Shown piece by piece: positions 7,724-17,461 of a DNA stretch of 64,000 nucleotides (its first letter is position 1; the number at the start of each line of letters is the position of its first letter). Under the pieces are notes generated by a model that saw only the letters and a program-made list of their open reading frames with translations, was not told the origin of the DNA and did not search any database. Source of the DNA: Paenibacillus tundrae (GTDB lineage: Bacteria; Bacillota; Bacilli; Paenibacillales; Paenibacillaceae); contig NZ_JAUSTI010000003.1 in NCBI RefSeq assembly GCF_030812775.1, forward strand, positions 434,001-498,000. The letters run 5' to 3'. The position numbers and the translations under genes are program-made.

Positions 7724-9234
7724 GCCAGCCAGGTGTAATGGATGTTACGGTAAAAGAACGTGCGGAGCTTGCGTTGAACGATGATTTTTTACGCAAAGCC
7801 GTAAGATTCACGACGGAACGTTTACGGAATGGGAAGAAGTCAGCTTCCGAGGAGCATGGAAACTGGGATGAATGGCGCGAGCGCGGACGTCAGATTCGTC
7901 TGCATACGATCGCTCATTTGGATTATTATCTGAATGAATTCGTAAACAATGCACGCGCAAACGGAGTTCATATTCATTTTGCAGAATCCTCCGCACAGGC
8001 GGCTGCGATTGCCCTTGATATTGCTGCTCATAACGATGCTGCTTCTGTTGTAAAGTCTAAGTCCATGGTTTCTGAAGAAGTTCATTTGAATCATGCCTTG
8101 GAATCGGCAGGAATCGAGGCGATTGAGACGGATCTAGGTGAGTACATCATCCAATTGGCTGGTGAAGCCCCATCTCATATCGTTATTCCTGCCATTCATA
8201 AGAACCGATACCAGATTGCTGATCTCTTATCCAAAGAAGCAGGCGAAATTCTAGAGCCGGACACGACCGTGCTTGCTGGCTTTGTTCGCAAAAAGCTACG
8301 TGAGAAGTTCCTTGAAGCTGAGATTGGCATGACAGGCTGTAATTTTGCCATCGCAGAGACAGGATCTATGGTGCTATTCGAAAATGAAGGTAATGCTCGC
8401 ATGGTATCCACGGTACCCAAAACACAAATAACACTGATGGGCATGGAACGGATTATTCCTTCGTGGACAGACCTGGAGGTGATGGCTACGCTATTGCCAC
8501 GTTCGGCAACAGGTCAGAAGCTTACGATGTATATGTCTGGTATAACCGGTCCTCGTCGGAGTGAAGATGGGGATGGCCCAGATGAAATGCACATTATTAT
8601 TGTAGACAACGGTCGTTCCCTCCAACTCGGTGATCCAGAATTCCAGGAATTGTTGAACTGTATTCGCTGCGGTGCTTGTCTTAATGCATGTCCGGTCTAC
8701 CGTCATATCGGCGGTCATGCCTATGGGGGAACATATAGTGGGCCCATCGGTGCTGTGCTGACACCTGCATTGAATGGCAACATTGATGAATGGAATGATA
8801 TTGCAAGTGCTTCGAGTTTGTGCGGAGCATGTTATGAGGCGTGCCCAGTCAAAATTCCGCTCCATGATATGCTTGTGTATTTGCGTAGACGCAAAGTGGA
8901 AGAAGGTCATGGCAACAAGCTTGAAAGTGCAGGCATGAAAGGGTTCGCCGCGGTTGTATCCAATTCCAAACGATTCAGCGCGGCCATACGTCTCGGACAG
9001 TTAGGTCAGAAGGCTGTTGTGCGTAACAACGGTATCTCACTGAAGCTTGGCCCGCTAAAAGGATGGAATAGTTACCGGGTTGCACCGAGTCTAGCGAAAC
9101 GTTCCTTCCGGCAACAATGGAACAAGCTGGATCAGGAATTAAATTTGGAGCCGAAGAAGATGGATGCATCCGTCCAGAATCGCATGGAGCAGATCCTGCG
9201 TGAACGTACGGAAGGAGGTGGCAAGCATGAGTAG
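7720..9234 (+). CDS. lutB: LutB, lactate utilisation iron-sulfur subunit
   Basis: A 504-residue protein. The N-terminal two thirds form the LUD fold (VKSKSMVSEEVHLNHALE, ETDLGEYIIQL, GCNFAIAETGSMVL, PKTQITLMGMERIIPS). Two 4Fe-4S motifs follow: CIRCGACLNACPVYRH from Cys314 and CGACYEACPVKIPLH from Cys368. A C-terminal tail (GPLKGWNSYR) matches LutB. It carries electrons in the LutABC lactate dehydrogenase. ATGA overlaps lutA, and the end overlaps lutC by 8 bases, so all three are translationally coupled. Confidence 0.93.
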   Translation: MSQPGVMDVTVKERAELALNDDFLRKAVRFTTERLRNGKKSASEEHGNWDEWRERGRQIRLHTIAHLDYYLNEFVNNARANGVHIHFAESSAQAAAIALDIAAHNDAASVVKSKSMVSEEVHLNHALESAGIEAIETDLGEYIIQLAGEAPSHIVIPAIHKNRYQIADLLSKEAGEILEPDTTVLAGFVRKKLREKFLEAEIGMTGCNFAIAETGSMVLFENEGNARMVSTVPKTQITLMGMERIIPSWTDLEVMATLLPRSATGQKLTMYMSGITGPRRSEDGDGPDEMHIIIVDNGRSLQLGDPEFQELLNCIRCGACLNACPVYRHIGGHAYGGTYSGPIGAVLTPALNGNIDEWNDIASASSLCGACYEACPVKIPLHDMLVYLRRRKVEEGHGNKLESAGMKGFAAVVSNSKRFSAAIRLGQLGQKAVVRNNGISLKLGPLKGWNSYRVAPSLAKRSFRQQWNKLDQELNLEPKKMDASVQNRMEQILRERTEGGGKHE

Positions 9235-9952
9235 TGAACACCAGCAGTGGTTGAATCAATTAGAGAAGAAGTCTCGTGAGCAGCAAGAGCATTTCATGAA
9301 TGACATTGCTTCCAAATTGAGAAGACCCAGACAGAGACATGCGCCAACGCAGCCATTTCGTGGTGCGCCTTCATTCTGGGATGAGCTGGAGTGGGATGAG
9401 GAGAAGCGTATCCAGGCGTTTACTGAAAACTTTGTGAGTGTAGGAGCACATATCGCACGCGTTCAGAATTTAGAGGAAGCCTCACAGTTTATTTCTACAA
9501 AGGCGAATGAGCTTGGTGCCAAATATCTCATTAGACAAAATGAGCAAGCGATGACCGATTTGGGGCTCGAACAAGCTCTTCCCGATGTGCAAATATCTGT
9601 CTGGAACACGAAACCGGATGAGAACTGGCGAGCACGTGCAGCGGAAGCGGATATCGGCGTTGTTATGGCAGATTATGCGACGGCTTATACAGGCTCTGTG
9701 ACTGTGCTGTCTTCACCTGAAAAAGGAAGATCGGTTAGTCTGCTTCCTACGGTTCTAATCATTATTATTCCGGTGGAACGTTTGTATACAAGACTAGGAG
9801 AAACGCTGAATCGATTCGATGCGGTTGGACGAGAAAATCTTCCCGCGGGTATTCATTTTATTTCTGGCCCGAGCCGTTCCTCGGATATTGAAAATGATCT
9901 GACCATCGGTGTACATGGACCGGGTATTGTCTATGGACTTATTATGGGCTAA
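9227..9952 (+). CDS. lutC: LutC, LUD-domain subunit of lactate utilisation
   Basis: A 241-residue LUD-domain protein. MVWNT-type strand, EADIGVVMADYATAYTGSVTVLSSPEKGRSVSLLPTVLI and the C-terminal ISGPSRSSDIENDLTIGVHGPG are the family hallmarks. The N-terminus (QWLNQLEKKSREQQEHFMNDIASKLRRPR) matches LutC. The start is ATG 9227, with AAGGAGGTG 6-7 bases upstream inside lutB. It is the last gene of the operon; a terminator follows 40 bp later. No lutR (GntR family) is found nearby. Confidence 0.93.
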   Translation: MSSEHQQWLNQLEKKSREQQEHFMNDIASKLRRPRQRHAPTQPFRGAPSFWDELEWDEEKRIQAFTENFVSVGAHIARVQNLEEASQFISTKANELGAKYLIRQNEQAMTDLGLEQALPDVQISVWNTKPDENWRARAAEADIGVVMADYATAYTGSVTVLSSPEKGRSVSLLPTVLIIIIPVERLYTRLGETLNRFDAVGRENLPAGIHFISGPSRSSDIENDLTIGVHGPGIVYGLIMG

Positions 9953-9994
9953 CTACCTTTATCACAGTATATCTAGCTTTATAATGTTATTCGG

Positions 9995-10036
9995 AACTGC
10001 CCGGAAGCGGCTAATCGTCTGCTGAGGGCAGTTTTT
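9995..10036 (+). terminator. Terminator of the rhaB-lutABC run
   Basis: AACTGCCC (9995-10002) pairs with GGGCAGTT (10026-10033). AGCGG/CTGCT pairs inside, and a T tract follows. Confidence 0.85.
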
Positions 10037-10143
10037 GTTGTTCTATAGTCCTATGACTTTGAGACTGTTGAAGATTAGGACTGGAAATGTTAGGGTAAAA
10101 GAGAGAAGGAAAGGGCATTTATCCAAGCGTTTTATAAATACCC

Positions 10144-10197
10144 TGAGTGGCGACTCATTTTTTTTACTCAAAAATGACCGTTATACCGATTTGGTCA
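10144..10197. promoter_or_regulatory. Palindromic control region before the P450 gene
   Basis: TGAGT-GGCG-ACTCA (10144-10157) is followed by eight T, which looks like an attenuator or terminator. The half-sites TGACC (10175-10179) and GGTCA (10193-10197) lie just after. In Bacillus, CYP102 genes are held off by a TetR repressor (FatR/BM3R1) binding a palindrome. Here no such gene is adjacent, so the operator role is a guess. The remaining sequence between 10037 and 10355 has no convincing gene. Confidence 0.4.
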
Positions 10198-10355
10198 GTT
10201 GGTCTAAACGTTGTTTTTCGGTAATTTGGATTAAATGTGAATATTTGCAGAGAATGAAGTTATGCGGCTATACCTAATGTATGAATCGTGAGTTAGGTTT
10301 GTCTGAGGAAGTCATTATTTCTTGTAGTACTCATTACTTGGAAAGAGGAGTGAGC

Positions 10356-13300
10356 ATGATGCCATCATTTTCAGTACCACAACCCAAAACCTTTGGCCCA
10401 CTGGGGAATCTGCCGCAATTAAATTTTGATGAGCCGGTACAATCTTTAGTCAAAATAGCCGAGGAGTACGGCCCCATCTTCCGAATGGATTATCCCGGAC
10501 GAAGCGAGCTATATATTTCAGGCCATAAGCTCGTAGCCGAGGTAACCGATGAATCCAAATTTGATAAAAGAGTGTGGGCACCGCTTGCCAAGGTGCGTGC
10601 TTTTGCAGGAGATGGCTTATTCACAAGCTGGACGGAGGAGCCGAATTGGAAAAAGGCTCATAATGTGTTGCTTCCAAGCTTCAGCCAGCGTGCAATGCAA
10701 GGGTATCACAACAAAATGATTGATTTAGCGGTACAGTTAGTTCAGAAATGGTCACGTCTGAATCCGGATGAGACGGTGAATGTTCCTGATGATATGACAC
10801 GCTTGACGCTGGACACGATTGGATTGTGCGGCTTCAATTATCGGTTTAATAGCTTTTACCGGGAAGAGCCTCATCCGTTCATTACAAGTATGGTACGTGC
10901 GCTGGATGAATCCATGAGTTCACTCCAGCGTCTACGTCTGCAAGACAAATTAATGATTACGAAGAAAAAGCAGTTCGAGCAGGACATTCGCTCCATGTTC
11001 TCACTGGTGGATCATATCATTGCCGAGCGCAAAGAACAGCCACAAGAAGGGGCAGACGATCTGTTGTCTCATATGCTCAGTGGCAAAGATCCCGAGACTG
11101 GGGAGACACTGGACGACGAAAATATTCGATACCAGATCATTACGTTCCTGATTGCTGGTCATGAGACAACCAGTGGTTTGTTATCCTTTGCAATCTACTA
11201 TCTGATGAAGAATCCGGATAAACTGGCCAAGGCTCAAGCGGAAGCCGATCAAATATTGAAAGATCCAGTTCCAACGTACAATCAGGTTCGTAATCTGAAG
11301 TATGTACGTATGGTATTGAACGAAGCGCTGCGACTGTGGCCAACGGCTCCAGCGTTCTCCTTGTATGCGAAGGAGGATACCGTTCTAGATGGGCAATATC
11401 CGCTACAAAAAGGGGATAGTGTCAGTGTACTAATCCCGAAGCTTCATCGGGATGTGGAAGCGTGGGGAGAAGACGTCGAGGAGTTCCGACCAGAACGTTT
11501 CGAAGATCCAAGCAAGGTACCACATGATGCCTACAAACCATTTGGTAATGGTCAACGTGCGTGCATCGGCCAGCAGTTTGCGCTGCAAGAAGCAACGTTA
11601 GTGCTGGGCATGGTCTTGAAACATTTTGAATTGATCGATCATGCTGACTATCAATTGAAAGTAAAAGAGACGCTGACACTTAAGCCAGATAACTTTACGA
11701 TTCGTGTTCGTGCACGCGGAGGACAACCAGTAATGGCTGTACCAGGCGTGGCTATGGAGGAAACACCGACCCAAGCGAAGAAAAAGGAGCCCGATGCTGT
11801 TAATGCCCATCACACTCCTATGCTTGTGTTATATGGTTCTAATCTGGGAACGGCCGAAGGCATTGCGCGCGAGGTTGCAGATCATGCTAGATATCAGGGC
11901 TTCCGAAGTGAGGTTGCTGCGCTGGATGATCGAGTAGGCAAGCTGCCTAAGGAAGGCGTCGTTGTCATCATTAGTGCATCCTATAACGGACAGCCGCCAA
12001 GCAATGCCAAAGCCTTCATTGATTGGATTGAGCATGCTGATGTAGGTGAATTCCAAGGTGTGAAGTTCACTGTGCTTGGTTGCGGAGACCATAACTGGGC
12101 GAGCACATATCAACGGATCCCTCGTTTAATCGACGAACAACTATCTTCGAAAGGTGCAGAGCGTGTATCCCCACTTGGCGAAAGTGATGCGAGTGGTGAT
12201 TTTGAGAAACAGGTTGGTGATTGGACTGAGCAGTTGTGGCCTGATCTTGCCCGCACGATGGATCTGAAGCTGAACACAAGCTCAAATAGCGAACGCAGCT
12301 CGTTATCTGTGCAGTTCGTCAGCGGTCTCGCTGTTACGCCTCTCGCCGAAACGTATGATGCTCATGTTGCTCAGGTGTTAGAGAATCGGGAGCTCCATGA
12401 TGCTGGAAGCGAGCGGAGTACACGCCATTTGGAGATTAAGCTGCCAGAAGGAATCACTTATCAAGAAGGCGATCATCTCGGTATTCTGCCACAAAATCCG
12501 CCAGACCTCGTAGAACGTGTACTTCAGCGATACGGATTCACTGGCACAGAGCATCTGGTTCTGGATGCATCAGGTCGGAGCGCAGCACATCTTCCATTGC
12601 ATCAGCCAGTCAACCTGTATGATCTATTGTGCCACAGTGTTGAGCTTCAGGAAGCAGCAACACGAGCACAATTACGAGAGTTAGCCGCATATACGGTATG
12701 TCCTCCTCATAAGAAGGAGCTTGAGGCACTATTGGACGAGTCCGTATACATGACAGAAGTACGGAATAAACGGATTTCAATGCTGGATTATTTGTTGAAA
12801 TATGAAGCTTGTGAATTACCGTTTGAACGATTCTTGGAACTGTTACCGTCCTTGAAAGCCAGATATTATTCCATATCCAGTTCACCGCATGTGCAGCCTG
12901 AACAAGCAAGTATTACGGTTAGTGTGGTACGTGCGCCAGCTTGGAGTGGACAAGGAGAATACAAAGGCATTGCTTCGAACTATCTTGCAAACCTTCAGCC
13001 AGGTGAAGAGGTAGTGATGTTTGTTAGGACACCTGAGTCAGGATTTAGATTGCCAGAGCATGCGGAGGTTCCTGTGATCATGGTTGGGCCGGGTACAGGA
13101 GTTGCACCATTCCGCGGTTTCCTTCAAGCGCGTCATGTTCTGAAGCAGCAAGGGCAACAAGTGGGTGAGGGTCATCTGTACTTTGGATGTCGAAATCCAG
13201 CGCATGATTATTTGTACAAGAATGAACTCGAAAAGGCGGAACAAGAACAACTGGTTAAGCTGCATACAGCTTTTTCCCGCGTGGATGGGCAAGAGAAATG

Positions 13301-13532
13301 TTACGTGCAACATTTAATGCGGGATGATGCCCATCAGTTAATTCCACTGTTGGAACAAGGTGGACACTTGTACATTTGTGGTGATGGTAGTAAAATGGCT
13401 CCGGATGTAGAAGAAACACTGAAGAAGGCATATGCTGAGGTGGGTGGTCATACAGCAGCAGAAGCTGATGCATGGCTCGATCGCTTACTACAAGAGGGGC
13501 GCTACGCGAAGGACGTGTGGACAGGGATTTAA
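10356..13532 (+). CDS. CYP102-type self-sufficient cytochrome P450:NADPH reductase
   Basis: A 1058-residue fusion, close in length and order to P450 BM3. P450 domain (1-470): PGR and Tyr at the substrate mouth (as Arg47/Tyr51 of BM3), AGDGLFTSW with the BM3 Phe87 equivalent, AGHETTSG in the I helix, and [12 protein letters not shown] with haem ligand Cys403. FMN domain: [11 protein letters not shown] and [19 protein letters not shown] domain: [42 protein letters not shown]. It hydroxylates medium- and long-chain fatty acids at subterminal carbons. ATG 10356 (or 10359) follows GAGGAG by 5 (or 8) bases and aligns with the BM3 start. It is a single-gene unit with a terminator. Confidence 0.95.
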   Translation: MMPSFSVPQPKTFGPLGNLPQLNFDEPVQSLVKIAEEYGPIFRMDYPGRSELYISGHKLVAEVTDESKFDKRVWAPLAKVRAFAGDGLFTSWTEEPNWKKAHNVLLPSFSQRAMQGYHNKMIDLAVQLVQKWSRLNPDETVNVPDDMTRLTLDTIGLCGFNYRFNSFYREEPHPFITSMVRALDESMSSLQRLRLQDKLMITKKKQFEQDIRSMFSLVDHIIAERKEQPQEGADDLLSHMLSGKDPETGETLDDENIRYQIITFLIAGHETTSGLLSFAIYYLMKNPDKLAKAQAEADQILKDPVPTYNQVRNLKYVRMVLNEALRLWPTAPAFSLYAKEDTVLDGQYPLQKGDSVSVLIPKLHRDVEAWGEDVEEFRPERFEDPSKVPHDAYKPFGNGQRACIGQQFALQEATLVLGMVLKHFELIDHADYQLKVKETLTLKPDNFTIRVRARGGQPVMAVPGVAMEETPTQAKKKEPDAVNAHHTPMLVLYGSNLGTAEGIAREVADHARYQGFRSEVAALDDRVGKLPKEGVVVIISASYNGQPPSNAKAFIDWIEHADVGEFQGVKFTVLGCGDHNWASTYQRIPRLIDEQLSSKGAERVSPLGESDASGDFEKQVGDWTEQLWPDLARTMDLKLNTSSNSERSSLSVQFVSGLAVTPLAETYDAHVAQVLENRELHDAGSERSTRHLEIKLPEGITYQEGDHLGILPQNPPDLVERVLQRYGFTGTEHLVLDASGRSAAHLPLHQPVNLYDLLCHSVELQEAATRAQLRELAAYTVCPPHKKELEALLDESVYMTEVRNKRISMLDYLLKYEACELPFERFLELLPSLKARYYSISSSPHVQPEQASITVSVVRAPAWSGQGEYKGIASNYLANLQPGEEVVMFVRTPESGFRLPEHAEVPVIMVGPGTGVAPFRGFLQARHVLKQQGQQVGEGHLYFGCRNPAHDYLYKNELEKAEQEQLVKLHTAFSRVDGQEKCYVQHLMRDDAHQLIPLLEQGGHLYICGDGSKMAPDVEETLKKAYAEVGGHTAAEADAWLDRLLQEGRYAKDVWTGI

Positions 13533-13604
13533 ATGTCATAACCATATCGCTCACTTTAAAATAGGCTCAAATTTTAGTTGTAAAGTTTGTAATAGTCTAT
13601 GTAC

Positions 13605-13648
13605 AGGCGGTGGGTCAGAGAAAGCTCTGTTCCTCACCGCTTTCTTTA
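13605..13648 (+). terminator. Terminator of the P450 gene
   Basis: GCGGTG (13607-13612) pairs with CACCGC (13635-13640). CAGAG/CTCTG pairs inside, then TTTCTTT. Confidence 0.8.
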
Positions 13649-13750
13649 TGGCCTATGAACGCCAAGCAATACATGATGAGTTGAGCCAGATTTCAAAGTT
13701 ATACTTCAACTCTGCTTTGATATTTTGATCTGATAATCATCCAGTAGTAT

Positions 13751-14149
13751 TTATTTTTTTCTGTGTGTTGTTGATCGATAAATGGACTCCACTTGGCTTA
13801 GGGGAAACAGAATGCGGGAAGGGAATTTTCCTTTGCCTTGTAGTTCTAGGTAATCTCGGCCTATACCTACTAATCGGATATTATTAAATTCATTTCCAGA
13901 CGGAAAGACCGTACGAATTCCTACACGAACCCCTCGACAAGTTGGAGGAATATCAAATACACGAATGGAATAAAGACTAAGTGGAATGAATAACTGCCGA
14001 TTGACTTTAATAAAATGTCGTGTGTACACACGCGCGATGCGACCTGGCTCTAGACCAGACAGGGGAGCATTAAGCTCCGCGAGCTTCCCTTGAAGTTCAG
14101 ACAAACGTTGCTGAAGGCTTTTACCCGTATGAAGCGGTTTCCTGTTCAT
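13751..14149 (-). CDS. Conserved-looking hypothetical protein
   Basis: A 132-residue basic protein that I do not recognise. An N-terminal helix (LQQRLSELQGKLAEL) is followed by a beta-rich part (IARVYTRHFIKVNRQLFIPLSLYSIRVF, GVRVGIRTVFPSGNEFNNIRLVGIGRDYLELQ, RILFPLSQVESIYR). This resembles the build of small Bacillales proteins with an Sm-like strand core, but that is only an impression. ATG 14149 is preceded by GGAGG at seven bases; a longer frame seven codons upstream would bury that site. It is divergent from the next gene. Confidence 0.65.
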   Translation of the reverse strand: MNRKPLHTGKSLQQRLSELQGKLAELNAPLSGLEPGRIARVYTRHFIKVNRQLFIPLSLYSIRVFDIPPTCRGVRVGIRTVFPSGNEFNNIRLVGIGRDYLELQGKGKFPSRILFPLSQVESIYRSTTHRKK

Positions 14150-14271
14150 AAGTAGTCCTCCGTTCTCCATTTATACCTAATATATGAATGGATAGGGGCA
14201 AGGGGTGAGTATCGGTTAGCCCATGTTCATTAACAACCTAATTGGATTACAGACATAAGGAGTGATTTGAA

Positions 14272-14616
14272 ATGATCGTGGAAATGTACAAAGATCTCAT
14301 TCGAGATGAACGTGGAAATTATTATATTGCTGTGCAGATTGAACAGAATGTACTTACACTTGTGAATGCCTTTGTGGAGGCATCCTTCACATCCGAACTG
14401 ATCTACAATGAAGAATTCCGTACAAAGTATAAGGAACTTGACGGTAGTTTTGTTGGGAAAATTGCAATGGACCTTCTTCGACATGATGTCGTGATGGGTA
14501 TGAAGGAGATCGACCGTAAATTGCTGAATCTAGCGGAGGTTGAAGAGCAATATACAGTAAACTTTATCGATACCATTGAATTTTATCGTCATCCGGCATG
14601 GGAACGTAAAGCTTAG
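14272..14616 (+). CDS. Hypothetical protein
   Basis: A 114-residue acidic protein, not recognised. AAGGAGTG precedes the ATG at a good distance (about 7 bases). It has mixed alpha/beta content, no membrane helix, no cysteine and no known motif. It is divergent from the gene at 13751-14149, sharing a 120-bp intergenic region. Confidence 0.65.
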   Translation: MIVEMYKDLIRDERGNYYIAVQIEQNVLTLVNAFVEASFTSELIYNEEFRTKYKELDGSFVGKIAMDLLRHDVVMGMKEIDRKLLNLAEVEEQYTVNFIDTIEFYRHPAWERKA

Positions 14617-14651
14617 ATTGCACGTTTCCAATTTCAAAAGAAGATAAAGCG

Positions 14652-14704
14652 AACTACATGTACGTCAATTAAAATCGGAGAATGTAGTTTGAGTTCGTAC
14701 GAAC
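14652..14704. other. Inverted repeats in an empty 270-bp gap
   Basis: AACTACAT (14652-14659) pairs with ATGTAGTT (14682-14689). It is directly followed by the perfect 12-bp palindrome GTTCGTACGAAC (14693-14704). No gene is visible between 14617 and 14838. The first could be a weak terminator of the preceding gene; the palindrome has no assigned role. Confidence 0.4.
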
Positions 14705-14838
14705 CAGCATCAATAATAATCTCTGTTTGCTCACTGAGGTATCGTAGTTCCTTTATGGGTATATGTACTCTCATAGATGGATAGAGTTATTGATCATAAC
14801 ATATGAAGCTTATCAGAGGTAATGGATAAAAGAAGAAG

Positions 14839-14878
14839 AGCCTAAACGTGCCTGCAGTCAGGTTCGTTTAGGCTTTTG
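14839..14878. terminator. Bidirectional terminator between convergent genes
   Basis: AGCCTAAACG (14839-14848) pairs with CGTTTAGGCT (14865-14874). CCTG/CAGG pairs inside, with TTTTG on the plus strand. It serves the minus-strand hydrolase and possibly the plus-strand hypothetical gene. Confidence 0.8.
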
Positions 14879-14885
14879 TTGTTAT

Positions 14886-15830
14886 TTATACGGAACTGTG
14901 TCGCAGTTCATTCTCTGGCCGCAAACGTATGTTCAATTCCTCGTCTCTTGGGCATATGAGTTTACCGTCAACGACATCTAACCTGGCTGCTTGAATCGAA
15001 GAACGACGAGCCGGTTCACTAGCATGGTCGACACCTTCAACACGATCGGGATGAGTAAAATAGAAAATATAAGCTTCATTATCCTGTACAACCACATCAG
15101 CATGCAGACCAATTACACCATCATCGACTCGAACTCCAGGTTGATCCAGGATTTGATTGTTCCACTCCCACTGCTCTAGATCATCCGAGCGATAAACGGC
15201 TTGTCCCCGCCACTCGTCCACAATCATCCAATACGAATCGCGGAATCGAAATACATTAGGGCCTTCATGAGCTGAACCTGTTATTACAGGGCCAACGACA
15301 TCCCAGTGATAGAGATCAGAGCTGTCAGCTGCATAGGTATGAGCACCGTTGGCTTCGTCTTTGTACCACATGCGAAAGCGTCCATCAGGAAGCGGGTAGA
15401 TGCAAGCGTCTATGACACGATCCGAGCTAAGCTTCAATGTGCCATGGAATGTCCAGGTCAATAGATCAGGACTAGTGTAATGCAAAAGGTGACGAGAATG
15501 ACCTGGCCAATCATGAGGCACGCCTTGGATGTAGCTGACATACATGTGATAAATTCCATCATGCCAAAAAATTTCTGGTGCCCAGAACGTATTATGTCCC
15601 CACTCATGCTCTAGCCCGGTTAAAGTACCTCGATATGTCCAGGACTGTCCTCCATCCAATGAAGAAGCTACGCCTAGATCTGTGCCGTGAACCCATGCGA
15701 ACTTGGGGCCTCCTGCCGTAGCTCTGCGATTGGTGTAGATCATCCACCACGCTTGTTCCACATGATTCCATACAACAACCGGGTCGGCAGCTCCATCATA
15801 GATTGGATCTCGAAATAAAGGTGCACTCAT
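14886..15830 (-). CDS. Five-bladed beta-propeller glycoside hydrolase (GH43/32-like)
   Basis: A 314-residue protein without signal peptide, so cytoplasmic. Repeated blade motifs are visible: FRDPIYDGAADPVVVWN at the start (Asp of the DPxV type is a usual catalytic base), WAPEIFWHDGIYHMYVSYIQG, DACIYPLPDGRFRMWYKDEANG, EGPNVFRFRDSYWMIVDEWRG and GLHADVVVQDNEAYIFYFTHP. EGPNVF supplies a Glu where GH43-type enzymes carry the acid. The exact substrate is unclear, probably a plant-derived oligosaccharide. AGGAGG lies 8 bases before the ATG. It is a single-gene unit. Confidence 0.75.
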   Translation of the reverse strand: MSAPLFRDPIYDGAADPVVVWNHVEQAWWMIYTNRRATAGGPKFAWVHGTDLGVASSLDGGQSWTYRGTLTGLEHEWGHNTFWAPEIFWHDGIYHMYVSYIQGVPHDWPGHSRHLLHYTSPDLLTWTFHGTLKLSSDRVIDACIYPLPDGRFRMWYKDEANGAHTYAADSSDLYHWDVVGPVITGSAHEGPNVFRFRDSYWMIVDEWRGQAVYRSDDLEQWEWNNQILDQPGVRVDDGVIGLHADVVVQDNEAYIFYFTHPDRVEGVDHASEPARRSSIQAARLDVVDGKLICPRDEELNIRLRPENELRHSSV

Positions 15831-16121
15831 TATTACGCCTCCTATCGAATAAAAGCAGAATAATTTTAATCAACTAAGCCATATCTTCAATCTATCCTAG
15901 TAGAAAATGAATGGAATTACAATATAGATACTCCAATTATCAAGAATTAATATATGTATTAATTTAAAGTTGTGATGAAATTACATATTATGTAGTAGTC
16001 CTTCTGACTTTCTTTTAATAAAACATCGTGTACGATGGGAAGGAAAAATATGCTAATATTTATTTTAGTTAGGAATGAGTAGATGTTTATCTATCATTAG
16101 AATGTCATAGGAGAGATGAAA

Positions 16122-16568
16122 ATGATTCAGACGAGATTGAATGAATTAGGTATTATATTGCCACAAGCAAGTGCACCCGCAGCTAAGTATGCAAACGCAG
16201 TCATTGTGAATGGCATCATGTATGTATCTGGAAAAGGGCCAAACACGCAAGAACGTGGCAAGCTTGGCGAAGCTTTTACAACGGAACAAGGGTATGATTT
16301 TGCTCGGAATGCGGGCATTGAAGTTCTGGCTGTTGTACAGGATGTACTCGGCTCACTTGATCGTGTTAAGCGCGTCGTCAAAGTGCAAGGTTTCATTAAC
16401 GCAACACCTGCTTATCAGGAACATCACAAAGTGCTGAATGGCTTCTCGGATCTCATGATGGATGTATTTGAAGATGGCGGAGTTCATGCTCGTTCTGTGT
16501 TCGGCGCCGTGTCTGTCAGAGATAACCTGCCATTAATTATTGATTCTATTTTCGAGGTAGAGTCTTAG
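16122..16568 (+). CDS. RidA/YjgF-family protein
   Basis: A 148-residue RidA-like enamine/imine deaminase fold: GIILPQASAPAAKYANAVIVNGIMYVSGKGP at the start, RVKRVVKVQGFINATPAYQEHHKVLNGFSDLMMDVF in the middle, and HARSVFGAVSVRDNLPLIIDSIFEV at the end. The usual catalytic Arg position reads as HARSVFG. It is slightly longer than typical RidA (about 125-130). ATG 16122 is preferred over ATG 16116 because AGGAG is only 3 bases from the first. It starts a run of co-directional genes reaching 21903, though 47 bp separate it from the next. Confidence 0.82.
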   Translation: MIQTRLNELGIILPQASAPAAKYANAVIVNGIMYVSGKGPNTQERGKLGEAFTTEQGYDFARNAGIEVLAVVQDVLGSLDRVKRVVKVQGFINATPAYQEHHKVLNGFSDLMMDVFEDGGVHARSVFGAVSVRDNLPLIIDSIFEVES

Positions 16569-16615
16569 GTTTTAATGTAAACGGTTCATAACACGGTTTG
16601 TTGGGAGAGACGCTC

Positions 16616-17428
16616 ATGAGACTACTAGGTCAAGGTAACACCGCTGATGTCTATGAATATTCGCCTACTCAGATTATGAAGCTGTACAAAATGGGATATC
16701 CACTGGATGCGGTACAAAGAGAGTTTCGCATTACCGAGTTAGTTCGCGAGAAAGGTTTAAATGTACCTCACGTTGTGTCGTTTGTGGAGAGCGAGGGACG
16801 CAACGGTATCATATTTGAGCGAGTTGATGGTAGTACAATGTTGTTACTGATGATCCAGCAGGCGCATTTAATGGAGGAACTTTCGGCACGTTTGGCACGA
16901 TGTCATTATGATCTACATGCTCTATCTGATCATGAGGGAACGCTCCCAATACAGAAAGAGATACTGATCGGTTCCATTCACCGTGCTCCACTACTGTCAG
17001 ATCAAGATAAAGAACGAATTATGATGTATATAACGAGCCTTCCTGAGCGCCAGCAGATTTGTCATGGGGACTTTCACCATGATAATGTCATGTATAGTGA
17101 AGCCAAAGATCAACTATGGTTGATCGACTGGATGACAGGTATGTCAGGCGATCCAGCGGGTGATGTCGCTCGGAGTTGGGTAATATTAATGAGCGGTTCA
17201 TTACCTGAAGATGTCGATCCCACGATGAAGTTAGGTTTTGAGGCATCTCGCAATACATTGGTAGATCGGTATATCCAACATTATTTACAAATCTCCGGCT
17301 TACGTTGGGAGCATATAGACGCGTGGATCTTACCTGTTGCAGCTGCTCGACTGGATGAACACTTATCGGAACGAGAGGCTGAGCGAGTGCTTACTTTTAT
17401 ACACGATCGTCTGATGCTGTTAAACTGA
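16616..17428 (+). CDS. APH-family small-molecule kinase
   Basis: A 270-residue aminoglycoside/choline-kinase-fold protein. The ATP loop is LLGQGNTADVYEYS. FERVDGSTML is the hinge. The catalytic loop is HGDFHHDNVM (His150, Asp152, Asn157) and the metal Asp is in LIDWMTGMSGDPAGDVAR. The substrate is unknown. ATG 16616 has GGGAGAG 6 bases upstream; an in-frame TTG 18 bases earlier would include that site. It lies 33 bp before a large methyltransferase and probably shares its transcript. Confidence 0.82.
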   Translation: MRLLGQGNTADVYEYSPTQIMKLYKMGYPLDAVQREFRITELVREKGLNVPHVVSFVESEGRNGIIFERVDGSTMLLLMIQQAHLMEELSARLARCHYDLHALSDHEGTLPIQKEILIGSIHRAPLLSDQDKERIMMYITSLPERQQICHGDFHHDNVMYSEAKDQLWLIDWMTGMSGDPAGDVARSWVILMSGSLPEDVDPTMKLGFEASRNTLVDRYIQHYLQISGLRWEHIDAWILPVAAARLDEHLSEREAERVLTFIHDRLMLLN

Positions 17429-17461
17429 TTCATTGACATTACATAACGAGGTGAAAGTTGT

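Noticed and set aside
10035..10277. 80-codon plus-strand frame before the P450 gene
   Set aside because: No ribosome site, an unnatural composition, and it overlaps the lutC terminator and the palindromic control region.
13681..13725. Second hairpin (GAGTTG...CAACTC) after the P450 terminator
   Set aside because: Short arms, long loop and no T tract; probably chance.
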